Positions 46,422-55,692 of a DNA stretch of 64,000 nt are shown one piece after another. The position numbers and the translations under genes were made by a program. This stretch comes from Azolla caroliniana (Eukaryota > Polypodiophyta). The stretch spans positions 16,802,001 to 16,866,000 of the forward strand of contig JBHGNT010000004.1 of assembly GCA_043228905.1 (NCBI GenBank). The letters are read 5' to 3'. The notes under the pieces were generated by a model that saw only the letters and a program-made list of their open reading frames with translations, did no database searches and was not told where the DNA came from. The first letter of the stretch is position 1. Every line of letters begins with the position of its first letter.

Positions 46422-47161
46422 ACGCGCAGGAAGCTGAGTTATTTGACCGACTAGGGGTCAAACTCTCCCTCACTACGACGTAAAATCCGGAGGCAAACGA
46501 GAAAGTGGAACGTGGCCACGGGCCCATTGTGAAGGCATTAGTACGTGCATGCGAAGGACAGGTCGGGAATTGGTCGCGGCTCCTTCCTTACACGTTATGG
46601 GTGGATCAGACTACGCAAAGTTCGGTGACGGGGTTCATGCTAGCGAAGCTGATGTATGGGCAAAAACCGATCATGCCGATGGAGAAAACAATCACTTCGT
46701 GGGTCGCGATGGATTGGGGGGACGAGATGAGCCGGGAGGAGCTATTGGTGGTGCGAATCCGGCAACTTGAGCGAAGACCGGAAGACGTGGAGCGGGCGAA
46801 GAAGAAGCTGCGTACATCACGAGAAAGAAACAAAGGTCGGTTCAACCATACGCATCGACTGAGGCCGAGGAAGATCGAGGAGGGTGACTAGGTGCTGGCA
46901 TACGGCAACAGCCTCGACAATCAGCACAAGGCAGTGTGTAAGTTTGCGAGGAGATGGTTCGGGCCCTATACGGTAACGAGCACGAACGACAACGGCACAT
47001 ATCATCTCGCGGAGCTCGACGAGACACGAATGGCGGTGCCTGTAGCAGGAAAAAGGGTCAAGGTATTCAAGAAGCGGCAAGAGGAAGAGCCAGACCCGGA
47101 ATGCGCCATTGACGACGATGACCGGCTTGAAATGAATGATGATTCGGGCAGCGACGGGTGA
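46422..47161 (+). pseudogene. G2 integrase, C-terminal part
   Basis: Continues G2 after G3. It reads QEAELFDRLGVKLSLTT, an in-frame TAA, then NPEANEKVERGHGPIV (catalytic E), SREELLVVRIRQLERRPEDV and the GPYTVTSTNDNGTYHLAELD module, ending SDG, TGA (47159-47161). TAG at 46889-46891 stands where G3 and G5 have TGG. Confidence 0.87.
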
Positions 47162-47234
47162 TGGCGGGCCGGTTTTCTCCGGCAAGCGTTGTATCTGGCG
47201 CGTACCGGTGGACGCATGGTTTAGTGGGGGTGGA

Positions 47235-47892
47235 TGTTGTGGAGAAACCGCCCCCTAGGAGGAATCAAGAGGAACCGTGTATGAACCGGCCCTTACATGA
47301 GTGGGCGTGTGAATAGATCACTTGTATATAATTATGAATAGGTTGGTTGATGTAAATATACTAGGTATGACATATTTATTAGGAAATCTATGTGTATCTC
47401 TGTCCGAAGGGACAGAGAATAAAGTGACATGACTGAGGGAGAACGCTCTCTCCTCGACGACCTATATAAGGGAAGGGAGAAGAGGACATAGGGTATCGTG
47501 GTTCTGTGAGGACGAAGTGCTAACAGACTGGGTACCGAGCGGTCACTATTCCTCCTCCCATCATCCTCTGCGGGTTTCGGAGTTCGTTGCCTCTGCTTCG
47601 TGGATAGCCCGTGTGCTTCTAGCAGAGGCCCTCCCCTTGCCTCCCCCCCCTTTTTCTTTTTGCGTTTCAATATTGGCATGGTTTGCCTATGTGTGTGCGT
47701 GGAACCCCGAGCTAGGTCTGTCACTGGCTTGCCAGTTGTAATCGTTATTGGCATTATAATCGAATCTTCTGTTTGTCTCTCTCCCTTTTTCTGTGTTTCA
47801 GCAAACGCTCTTTCTTCTCTCTCTCACGTTCCTTGGTTCAGGGCCCCCGCGGTCCTGTCTCTTTTCACGTGCGAAAGTGAAGCAACACGACA
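47235..47892 (+). repeat. G2 3' LTR
   Basis: 658 bp, TGTTGTGGAGAAACC to GCAACACGACA. The tract AGTGGGGGTGGA before it is the polypurine tract. It is followed by copia B pre-integrase sequence. Confidence 0.9.
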
Positions 47893-48500
47893 CTGGTCCC
47901 CATACATCCGAGTGTATGACGTCGAGGAGGCATTTGCTCGTGTGGCTCTCCTTCGGGAATGGGAGTCGATGTTGTTTGCCGAGTTGACATGCTTCGCATA
48001 CTCGGTTGACTCGTTTCGACTCAAATGCCGGAAGTCCGATGACGACTCCCTTCGTTTGCATCGCTCGAAGTTGTTGGAGGTTTATGTGGCCGATTCTCTT
48101 GTGCCACAACTCGATGCTTGTCTCGGTTTTGAGACCGTTAGCGTACATTGCCGATTTCACCTCGTTCGAATCAAGGATGAACATTCGGCCGTCTCTCTTA
48201 CATTCTTGATGCAAGTTTGCTCGCCTTCTTTCCTGAATGGGACATTGCCGATGTGCCGAATGGGGTGTGTGGTGTCATCTCCCGTCTCTATGAAGCGAGG
48301 TCGATCTGGCATTCGTAAATCACGAAACCACTCTTCGCGAGATGTCATGTGATGTGAGGCGCTGGAGTTGACGAACTACACGTCTCCCGAGTTGAAGGTG
48401 CTTGCAGAGTTGGAGGTCATCATAGAGTTCACTCTATGCCTCATTACGAACATTCCGCCATGGTCTCCGTAGTTGGAATTTGATGCGTGATTCGTGAACA
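47893..48500 (-). pseudogene. Copia B protease and GAG-pre-integrase domain
   Basis: On the minus strand the protease remnant reads FVNSSASHHMTSREEWFRDL, so the catalytic DSG of Ty1/copia has become NSS. A pre-integrase domain follows: SIELWHKRIGHINLQQLRAM, then VCEACQLGKQHRLPF (the HHCC zinc site) and LLDVIHSDVWGP. The next residues lie across G2 at 23905. Confidence 0.88.
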
Positions 48501-49133
48501 TTACGCTACGATTGTCGTAGTCGGAGTTCGATGTGTAGTTTGTGAGTTGTCGACTTGTTGATGACGACTCACTTCTCTTTTTCCGACACTCCGCTCATAA
48601 TGGCCGATTTTGCCACAATAATTGCAAGTTGCGGGCCTCGTTTGCCGACCATGTTCGGCGTGGAAGCTCCCCCTAGTTCCGAAGGTTCCTTGATGGCTTC
48701 CGTGAAGGTTTGAGTTCCCTTCGTGTGATGGGTCAAATTGACCTCTTCTACCGCCGTGACCTTGTCCTTGGCCACCATCCGAGCTTGAGAAGAACATTTG
48801 GTCTTCCGACTTCTTCATCTTGGTTTGGACATGTTTCTCTTCGACCAATAGCATTGATTGGAGGTCGAAGAATGAAGGAGGGTTTTCTCTTGCCAAGATT
48901 GCCGTCTGTAATGGATCAAATCGTTGTGCGAGGCCGCCTAAGCATACTTGAACCATCTCGTCTTCATCGACATTTATGTTGATGGAGCCAAGTGAGTCGC
49001 AAATGTTCTTGATCTTGGTGGTGTAGTCCGACACGGACATGTCTTTTTGTCGAATGTTATTCAACCCTTGTCGGAGTCGAAGCTTTCGGGCGGTTGTGTT
49101 GGTGGCGAACATTTTCTTTAAGTTCGCCCACGC
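48501..49133 (-). pseudogene. Copia B gag, C-terminal part
   Basis: The minus-strand frame reads WANLKKMFATNTTARKLRLR, LNNIRQKDMSVSDYTTKIKN, LGGLAQRFDPLQTAIL and the zinc knuckle CNYCGKIGHYERSV. The last cysteine is lost to serine or valine. This is the UBN2-type gag of Ty1/copia. The N-terminal part is at 56826-56559, beyond G5. Confidence 0.9.
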
Positions 49134-49214
49134 TGTCGTAGTGTAGGTTGCACACTATGTGGAAATTATATTTTTGTCCCTCCGGATAGAGAATGGAGTG
49201 CTCGGTGAGAACCG

Positions 49215-49370
49215 GAAGAAAACGGCATACCGGCAAGAAGGAAGAAAACGGCATACCGGCAAGGAGGGAAAACGGCATACCGGCAAGAAGGAGGGAAAAC
49301 GGCATACCGGCAAGGAGGAAAAACGGCATACCGGCAAGGAAGAAAACGGCATACCGGCAAGGAAGAGCCG
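49215..49370 (+). repeat. LTR minisatellite, six units of ~24-27 bp
   Basis: Six units share AAAACGGCATACCGGCAAG and differ in the short purine spacer after it. The same array is at 55761-55916 in the 3' LTR. The unit holds an inverted pair (CGGCATACCG). Open frames on either strand here are products of the repeat. Confidence 0.95.
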
Positions 49371-49414
49371 GATAAAGAGACATAAATGTAAAAAGAAAGG
49401 AAATACTCACTACT

Positions 49415-49480
49415 GCGCAGGGCGTGATTCGAACTCTGCACCTCCACGTTGACAAACCCCAACCTTACCATTACATTAAC
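49415..49480 (-). repeat. tRNA-like sequence inside the G5 LTR
   Basis: Read on the minus strand: A-box-like ATGGTAAGGTTGGGG (49474-49460), then ~23 bp, then B-box-like GAGTTCGAATC (49436-49426). This is the order and spacing of a pol III promoter or the head of a tRNA-derived SINE. The copy in the 3' LTR is at 55961-56026. The acceptor stem does not fold, so it is not a tRNA gene. Confidence 0.45.
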
Positions 49481-50050
49481 TTATCTTAAGTGTTTTAAAT
49501 ATAGATTTAATACGTATAAGACCTTTATTTATGCATACCTTTATTAAAAGGTAAATCGTGTATTTTTTTAATATATGAAAAAGAAAAACGCGAGACACTA
49601 AAAATAACTCATGCACATCTAGCGTGCATGAGCCCTATACTTAGGAAATAAAAAAGCATCACATGCACATTTTAGTGGACATGAACACTAAAAAAAAAGC
49701 ATGAAGCCATGCTTAGCTCTTCCTTCCTTATATAAGGAGGAGAGAAATATGTAAAGGGTTGTTGATTATTTGGATTAAGTATTAATTAATACAAAAATTA
49801 TTCGTGGGATTCACGATTTATACGTCTACTTCTCTCTTAACACCCTAAGTACCAATTAATATAGTATACTCGTGTGATTCACGAGTTTCTTATATTTCTC
49901 TTCGTTATTTATTCATAATTAATCTCTATCTCACGAACTTCTTTCTCCTAGTCCAAGACCTCTGTGGTTCCCACCCGACTCACGCAACGATCCGGAGCCG
50001 AAAGGCACGACACAGTTGGTGAACCCGACGTGAAGACGGGTGGCAAGGAG

Positions 50051-52090
50051 ATGGAGGCTCAACAAGCTCACAATATGATGGCGATGTTCGAACGGATGCT
50101 TCAAGAACAACGCACGATGTCGGAGATTTCGGCATCAGTAGAGCGGCTCGTGCAACGCAACGGGCAATTTAATGGTAAGGATGTGTCGCGATATTTGCAG
50201 GACTACAAGGCGGAGATGCTCCGGTGCCGGGCTTCGGAAGGACTGCAAGTGACATCCTTTAACCGGGTGGCGACCGACGGGCTTCAAGGGAGTATCCACG
50301 GGTTGCAACAACAAAATCCGACGTGGGAAGCATTCGAAGGGGCGTTAAAGACCACGTTTGCCATCGAGGACTCCTCCAAGGCAACGCGGAGGGGATTCGA
50401 GGATTGGGTGGAAACGTCAGGTAAGGGGCTGAAGGTCCTCGAAGTGTTTTCGACATTCGAAAGTCGGTTCGGGAGGTTGTCCACGAGAGATCAAACTATT
50501 CTTGCACCGGACAAAGTCATCATGTTTTTGCGAGCTGTGGACGTCCGGGACCGGAAAGATCTCGGAGTGCTTCTTGAGGACACGACCACCGAAAGCGGCC
50601 TCACCGAAACATGGGAAAGCGTGCGGGATATCGTCGCGCGGTACACGAAGAGGGGGCAATGGCTTGCCAACGAAGAAAAGAGGGTTTCGGAACCGATTCC
50701 GAAACCGAGAACGGGACTGGAAGACCATCAACCGAGGGCTCGGGAGATTACGGCCGAGAAGGGAGTCGACGCGTCTACGGTGGAGCAGCTGCTGAAGGAG
50801 ATGGAGAATCTAAAGATCGCGATGGTGAAGAAGTCGGATGATCGCCCCACAAGCTCCAAATATACGGATCGACGGTGCATATGGTGCGATAGCGCCGAAC
50901 ACGATCGGAGGGATTGCGACGACCATAAGGAGGCGCTACGACGGGATCTCATCTACTACGAGGGAAACCGGATTCATTCGATGGACTCTCGAAAGCCACT
51001 CCGACCGAACTTCCGGAAAGGCGGCATGAAGAAGGTGCTCGAGGAGGAGTTAGCGGCAAGAAGCAACTATGCGACAACCGCGGGAATATGTGTCGGGGAG
51101 TCAACGGGAGCGAAGGCGTCTTTCTGGCCGGAGGTGCTAGGAAACACCGAGAAAACCGACTCCAACGATATCCGAAACACCGCGGAAGGCGTCCGGGAAG
51201 CTACGGGATGGGAGTGCCCTGTCGACAAGAATAGCATATACGCCCTGTGTCAATTACATGAGGTGTATGTGGACGAGAAACGACGGCGCACGGAGGATGC
51301 GGCCGGACCATCGAAGATACCGGAAAGTTGGAACTCCGGAGGTAAGGGAAAAGAAAAGGCGACTCCGGCATTCAAGCTCGCCTCGGACATAGAACAACAA
51401 ACCGACTTGAAAAGAGTGTTCGAGGAAAGAATCTTGGATAGCCGGGTCGATTTTTCGCTGCGGGAACTACTCGGAATAGCGAAGAAGGAGTTTCACGATC
51501 TTCTCGTGGATCTCGTGAAAAGGAAGAGACAAAGTACGGAGGAAAATGCTCCAAGGGTGAATGCAAATACCGTTTCAATGAACGACACCGAAGTGGAAGG
51601 CGAAATTCCGAACTCCCACTATACAAGGCCACACTGGGCACGTGCGACTACGGAGACTCCGGTCCGAATCGGCAACATCAAAGAACCCGTGCTAGCATTG
51701 ATTGATCACGGATCGGAGATCAACTTGATGTCCAAGGAGTTCTACCGAAAGGGGAAGTGGCCTATAAACACCAACCATGGATGGAAGATTCGGGCAGCCA
51801 CGAAAACGACAGAAGACCTATTTGCGGCTTGTCCGGATGTGACGGTAAAGATCGGGGATGTAGAAATTGACCAAAATTTCTTTGTGCAGGATGAGGTTTC
51901 ACATGCTGTCATCCTCGGCCAACCCTTTATCACGGCTTCACGGATGGAGACGAAGGTGCTCGATAGTGGTGCGGCTTTTGCGCGAATTCGGAGCCAAAAC
52001 GGAGGGAAATCCGTCCAATTCCTAACGGTGCCGGCAAATCACGAAAGGAACAAGAGGGAACTCTTGTCCCAAGTGAGAATGGATTTTTAA
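50051..52090 (+). CDS. G5 gag-protease (679 aa)
   Basis: The ATG at 50051 (MEAQQAHNMMAMFERMLQEQ) is the first after the primer site. Residues ~15-215 are the capsid (RNGQFNGKDVSRYLQDYKAE, WEAFEGALKTTFAIED). The zinc knuckle CIWCDSAEHDRRDC is near residue 277 and is followed by FRKGGMKKVLEEELAAR. Around residue 545 lies the retropepsin core VLALIDHGSEINLMS, with DHG in place of DSG/DTG. The protease then continues to the stop (ITASRMETKVLDSGAAFARI). The gag forms the particle and the protease processes it. The TAA (52088-52090) sits in GATTTTTAAAG, and the pol frame overlaps it at -1. Confidence 0.93.
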   Translation: MEAQQAHNMMAMFERMLQEQRTMSEISASVERLVQRNGQFNGKDVSRYLQDYKAEMLRCRASEGLQVTSFNRVATDGLQGSIHGLQQQNPTWEAFEGALKTTFAIEDSSKATRRGFEDWVETSGKGLKVLEVFSTFESRFGRLSTRDQTILAPDKVIMFLRAVDVRDRKDLGVLLEDTTTESGLTETWESVRDIVARYTKRGQWLANEEKRVSEPIPKPRTGLEDHQPRAREITAEKGVDASTVEQLLKEMENLKIAMVKKSDDRPTSSKYTDRRCIWCDSAEHDRRDCDDHKEALRRDLIYYEGNRIHSMDSRKPLRPNFRKGGMKKVLEEELAARSNYATTAGICVGESTGAKASFWPEVLGNTEKTDSNDIRNTAEGVREATGWECPVDKNSIYALCQLHEVYVDEKRRRTEDAAGPSKIPESWNSGGKGKEKATPAFKLASDIEQQTDLKRVFEERILDSRVDFSLRELLGIAKKEFHDLLVDLVKRKRQSTEENAPRVNANTVSMNDTEVEGEIPNSHYTRPHWARATTETPVRIGNIKEPVLALIDHGSEINLMSKEFYRKGKWPINTNHGWKIRAATKTTEDLFAACPDVTVKIGDVEIDQNFFVQDEVSHAVILGQPFITASRMETKVLDSGAAFARIRSQNGGKSVQFLTVPANHERNKRELLSQVRMDF

Positions 52091-52092
52091 AG
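52082..52092 (+). promoter_or_regulatory. Candidate -1 frameshift site at the gag terminator
   Basis: The gag frame reads GAT TTT TAA. The -1 frame reads GGA TTT TTA AAG and is open from here through the pol ATG at 52225. Slipping one base back on the five T would let tRNA-Phe re-pair on TTT and bypass the stop. The block recurs as GATTTTTAGAG in G3 (42276-42286) and GATTTTTAAAG in G2 (40201-40211). The -1 protein across it is alike in all three: GFLKRTVAEWGSDSP in G5, GFLERAIKAWGRDSP in G3 and GFLKRAIKAWGRDSP in G2. That conservation implies the -1 frame is translated. Confidence 0.7.
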
Positions 52093-55000
52093 CGGACTGT
52101 TGCGGAGTGGGGAAGTGATAGTCCGAGAAGCCCTGATACCCCACACAGGAAGAAAACTCTCGGAGCAAAACAAGTACGAATCGGGCCGGATGGGGCATCT
52201 ACGTACACGGTCGTAACCGGAGGAATGAAGAAACAATACCGACAAGTGGAGGATAAGTTACGGTCGGCATCAATAATAAAAGAAGACGAAGAAATCGTGG
52301 GAGTGATCGAGGAAGTGTTCTATGGGAATACACTACAACGGCTTGAAGAGCTTGCGGAAGATAAAAGCCAAGGGAACCGGGTAGTCCCGGTGGAATCGGT
52401 CGAGATGTACGAGATCGTTGCGAAAATGGGGCCGGATGCGCTCCGCAAAGAAGAAGCAATGGTAAGTACGAAATACAAGACCGTGGAGAAGAAGGTAAAA
52501 CCGGCCGCGGGACCACTACCCGCCGATAGCGAACAAAAGAGGAAAGAAGTCTCGGGAGATCCGACACTTCGGAAGACCGTGGATATCGGACATGCCTTCA
52601 CAGATGAGACCCGGAAGAAACTTCGGATCGGTGGAGGTGGGTTCCTCTTACAAGAAGAAGAAAAACGGTTTCGAGAGATGTTGGAGCAACATGGCAAAGC
52701 ATTCGCGTTCACATCGAGGGAGATCGGATGCATTGATCCAAAGATAGTGGAGCCGATGGTGATTTTCACGATTGATCATGTACCGTGGAACCTGAAGCCG
52801 ATTCCGGTGCCACGGGCGCATATTCCGAAAGTCATCGACTTGCTCAAGGAGAAGGTGGCGATGGGGATTCTAGAGCCATCAAGTGCTCCGTACTCAAATC
52901 GATGGTTTACGGTTCCGAAGAAGAATGGGTCACTCCGATTCATCCAAGACTTGCAACCGGTGAACAAGGTCACGATCCGGAACTCGGGAGTCGGTCCGAT
53001 AGTGGACGAATTCGCGGAAGCTTTTGCCGGACGTGCGATATACTCCATCGGGGACCTATACTCGGGGTATGACCAATTCCAACTAGCCGTGGAGAGCCGA
53101 GACATCACTACCATGCGGACACCGATAGGACTAGTTCGAATGTGCACACTACCACAAGGAGCGACAAACTCGGTTGCACATATGATGAACGCGATGAACA
53201 AGGTGCTTCGAGATTGCATCCCGGAGATAACGATGCCGTTTCTAGATGACATTCCGATGAAAGGATGCGCGGTGGAAGAAAAAGATGAGACTATGGATGA
53301 TCGGGGATGCCGAAAGTTCGTGGTCGACCATATTCATGATTGCGAGAAAGTGTTGCGAAAGCTAGAAGATGTGCACCTAACACTTTCCGGGGAGAAATCG
53401 GCATTCGGGCAAGAAGAAATATTGGTGGTCGGACATCTATGTGGACCCTACGGCCGAAGACCGTCACCAACAAAGATCGATGCGATTCAAGCTATGAAGG
53501 AAGTATGTGAGTCAACATCGGAAGTCCGAAGGTTTCTGGGTGCGTGTGCATTCTATCACATATGGATTCCGCACTATGCACATATAGCGGACCCGCTCTA
53601 TCACTTGTTGCGGAAAGGTAAGAAATTCGAGTGGAAACCGGAACACACTAAAGCCATGAGGAAGCTCAAGAAGACACTATGGAGGGCGGAATCACTTAAG
53701 AAGCCAAGCTACGAGCGGCCAATCATAGTAACGGTTGATACAAGTCCAACCGGTATCGGGTGGGTCATCAATCAAGCCGACTCGGATGGTTCGCGGTATC
53801 CGATCCGATTTGGAGCAAAGGTCCTCAACGAAAGGCAACGCGGATATGCACAAGTCAAAAGAGAGTTGTGGGGAGTCGTGTCGGCGATAAAATCGGATCG
53901 GGATTATTTGATCGGAGCTGAAGTGGTGATCGAGACGGATTGTCTTCCGATACTCGGGATGATGCGGTGTTGTACGATACCGGATGTGGCTATGCTAAGG
54001 TGGATTGCATATGTCAAGTCACTTAATCCGGAGGTTCGACACATCTCGGGGAAGGACAACGCGGTAGCGGACATGTTATCGAGGGCGCGGTTTGAAGACG
54101 ACATAACCGAATCAGATAATGAAGAAGTTTCCGAAGACTACTTCACGTCAGAACACATATGCCGAGTGAACGTGATCCGAGAATTCCGGGAAGAAGAATA
54201 CGAGGGGGAAACCTTGATGATCGGGAAGATGCTACAAGAGGTCGAGGATTCATCCAATGATAAAGAAAGGAGAGCCGAGATCCGAAGGAAGAAGAGGCAA
54301 GTCCAAAAGTTCTTCTTGGAAAACGGTTTAATATGGAGGACGCCGAAAAGACCGGATGGGATACCACTTCGAGTAGTCGGGACGAACGAGCAACGAAACC
54401 GGATAATGTCCGAGTTCCACGAATCCGATTGGGCTGGACATCGAGGAACATGGGCAACTTTTGTGAAAATCAAGCAAAGGTATTGGTGGAAGAACATGTA
54501 TAAAGATGTCGCGGAGTTCACAGAAAGCTGCGAGAAATGCCAAGTCTACTCCGGGGTCCGACACCGAGATGAGCTGCATCCAACATTCTCACCGACAATC
54601 AACTTCAAGTGGATGGTCGACATTGTAGCTATGCCAACCGGGATTGGACAAAAGAAATACTTGGTGTTAGCTCGAGAAGATCTCACAAACCAAGTTGAAG
54701 GTCGAGCGCTTCGGAGGAAAACGTGTGCCGCGGTGTGCCAATTTCTTTTGGAAGAAGTGTTTTGTAGGTACGGCTGCGTAGGACAAGTGATTGCGGACCG
54801 GGGAGAACTCGACTCGGACAAAGCTAGGGGATTCTTCGCCAAACATGGAGTTCGGTTAACGTTGACAACGGCCTACAATCCGGAGGCCAACGGGAAGATC
54901 GAACGAGGACATAGTCCGATCGTGAAAGCACTTGCGAAGGCATGCGACGGAAGGGTGAAGGATTGGCCACAAATGCTTCCGTATGCACTATGGGCGGATC

Positions 55001-55692
55001 GGACGACGCATAGCTCCGTGACCGGTTACATGCCGGCAGAACTCATGACCGGACAAGCACCGGTAATGCCAACGGAAACCGCAATCGCGACATGGACAAT
55101 ACTACCGTGGAAGGAAGAGATGAGCCGGGAAGAACTACTAGCGGTCCGGATACGACAACTGGAGGGAAGACCGAAAGATGTAGCGGAAGCGTCACGCCGA
55201 CAACAAGAAGCACGGTTCCGGAACAAAAGCCGGTTCGACACAAAGCACCGACTACGACCGAGGAGGATTGAAGAAGGAGATTGGGTGATCGTCTATGATA
55301 GTAGCTTGGACCATCAACATACAACGATGCGGAAATTCGCGAAAAGGTGGTTCGGGCCGTACGAGGTTCGGAAGGTCTTCGACAACGGGACGTACCGACT
55401 GTCCGAGTTGGATGGAACAATACTACGAGTGCCTATAGCCGGGAAGCGGGTGAAGATTTTCAAGAAGCGGACCGACGACAAACCTTATGTGATCCAAGTC
55501 GAGGTCGACAACGAGGAGCAATCGGACGAAGACCACAATGATGCGGGAAGCGAAGAAAGTGGATTACAACTCATAGTCGACATAAGGGGAGATTCGGAGG
55601 AAGCTTCGGATGAAGACGGATACGAAGAATCAAGAACTTCGGCACATACCGGAGGATGTGCGGGTTTGGAGGGGGCGAGTGTCGTAGTGTAG
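52091..55692 (+). CDS. G5 pol: RT, RNase H and integrase
   Basis: The first ATG is 52225, but the frame is open and conserved from upstream of the gag stop, so a gag-pol fusion by -1 shift is likely. RT: HVPWNLKPIPVPRAHIPKV, WFTVPKKNGSLRFIQDLQPV, LYSGYDQFQLAVESRD, catalytic MPFLDDIPMKGC. RNase H: VTVDTSPTGIGWVINQ, KRELWGVVS, ETDCLPILG, KDNAVADMLSRA. Integrase: FHESDWAGHRGTWATF with CEKCQ (zinc module), FKWMVDIVAMP (D), VIADRGELDSD (D), NPEANGKIERGH (E), and GPYEVRKVFDNGTYRLSELD. There is no chromodomain. The tail is acidic. TAG (55690-55692) lies 11-13 bp inside the 3' LTR. All catalytic residues are present. Confidence 0.94.

Larger units (their letters stand above)
23908..47892 (+). mobile_element. 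G2: Ty3/gypsy element inserted in copia B integrase, itself hit three times
   Basis: LTRs 23908-24578 and 47235-47892 share GAGAAA(A)CCGCCCCCTAGG and nearly everything after it. Once E3, G4 and G3 are removed, what remains is LTR, primer site, gag, zinc knuckle, protease, then a jump to the last ~245 codons of integrase and the 3' LTR. The first base pair of the 5' LTR is TA instead of TG. Flanks GCCGG(T) and CTGGT are close to, but not, a perfect duplication. The copia B protein reads across from DVWGP (47893 side) to QTPTISGCRYYVTF (23905 side), which proves the insertion. Confidence 0.9.
49134..50012 (+). repeat. G5 5' LTR
   Basis: TGTCGTAGTGTAGG to GGCACGACA. It carries a six-copy minisatellite, a tRNA-like stretch in reverse, and a palindromic TATA region CCTTCCTTATATAAGGAGG (about 49726-49744), the likely promoter. 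Confidence 0.95.

Noticed and set aside
49215-49370. CRISPR-like array of six short repeats
   Set aside because: Units are contiguous with variable 4-8 bp purine spacers rather than unique spacers, lie in an LTR, and are duplicated in the other LTR. It is a minisatellite.
49057-49471. Minus-strand frames encoding repeated AGMPFS/VCRF peptides in the G5 LTR
   Set aside because: They are translations of the LTR minisatellite and recur identically in the other LTR (55630-56017). No gene.
49415-49480. Functional tRNA gene
   Set aside because: Box A and B match, but acceptor and anticodon stems do not form, and it lies in an LTR in two copies.
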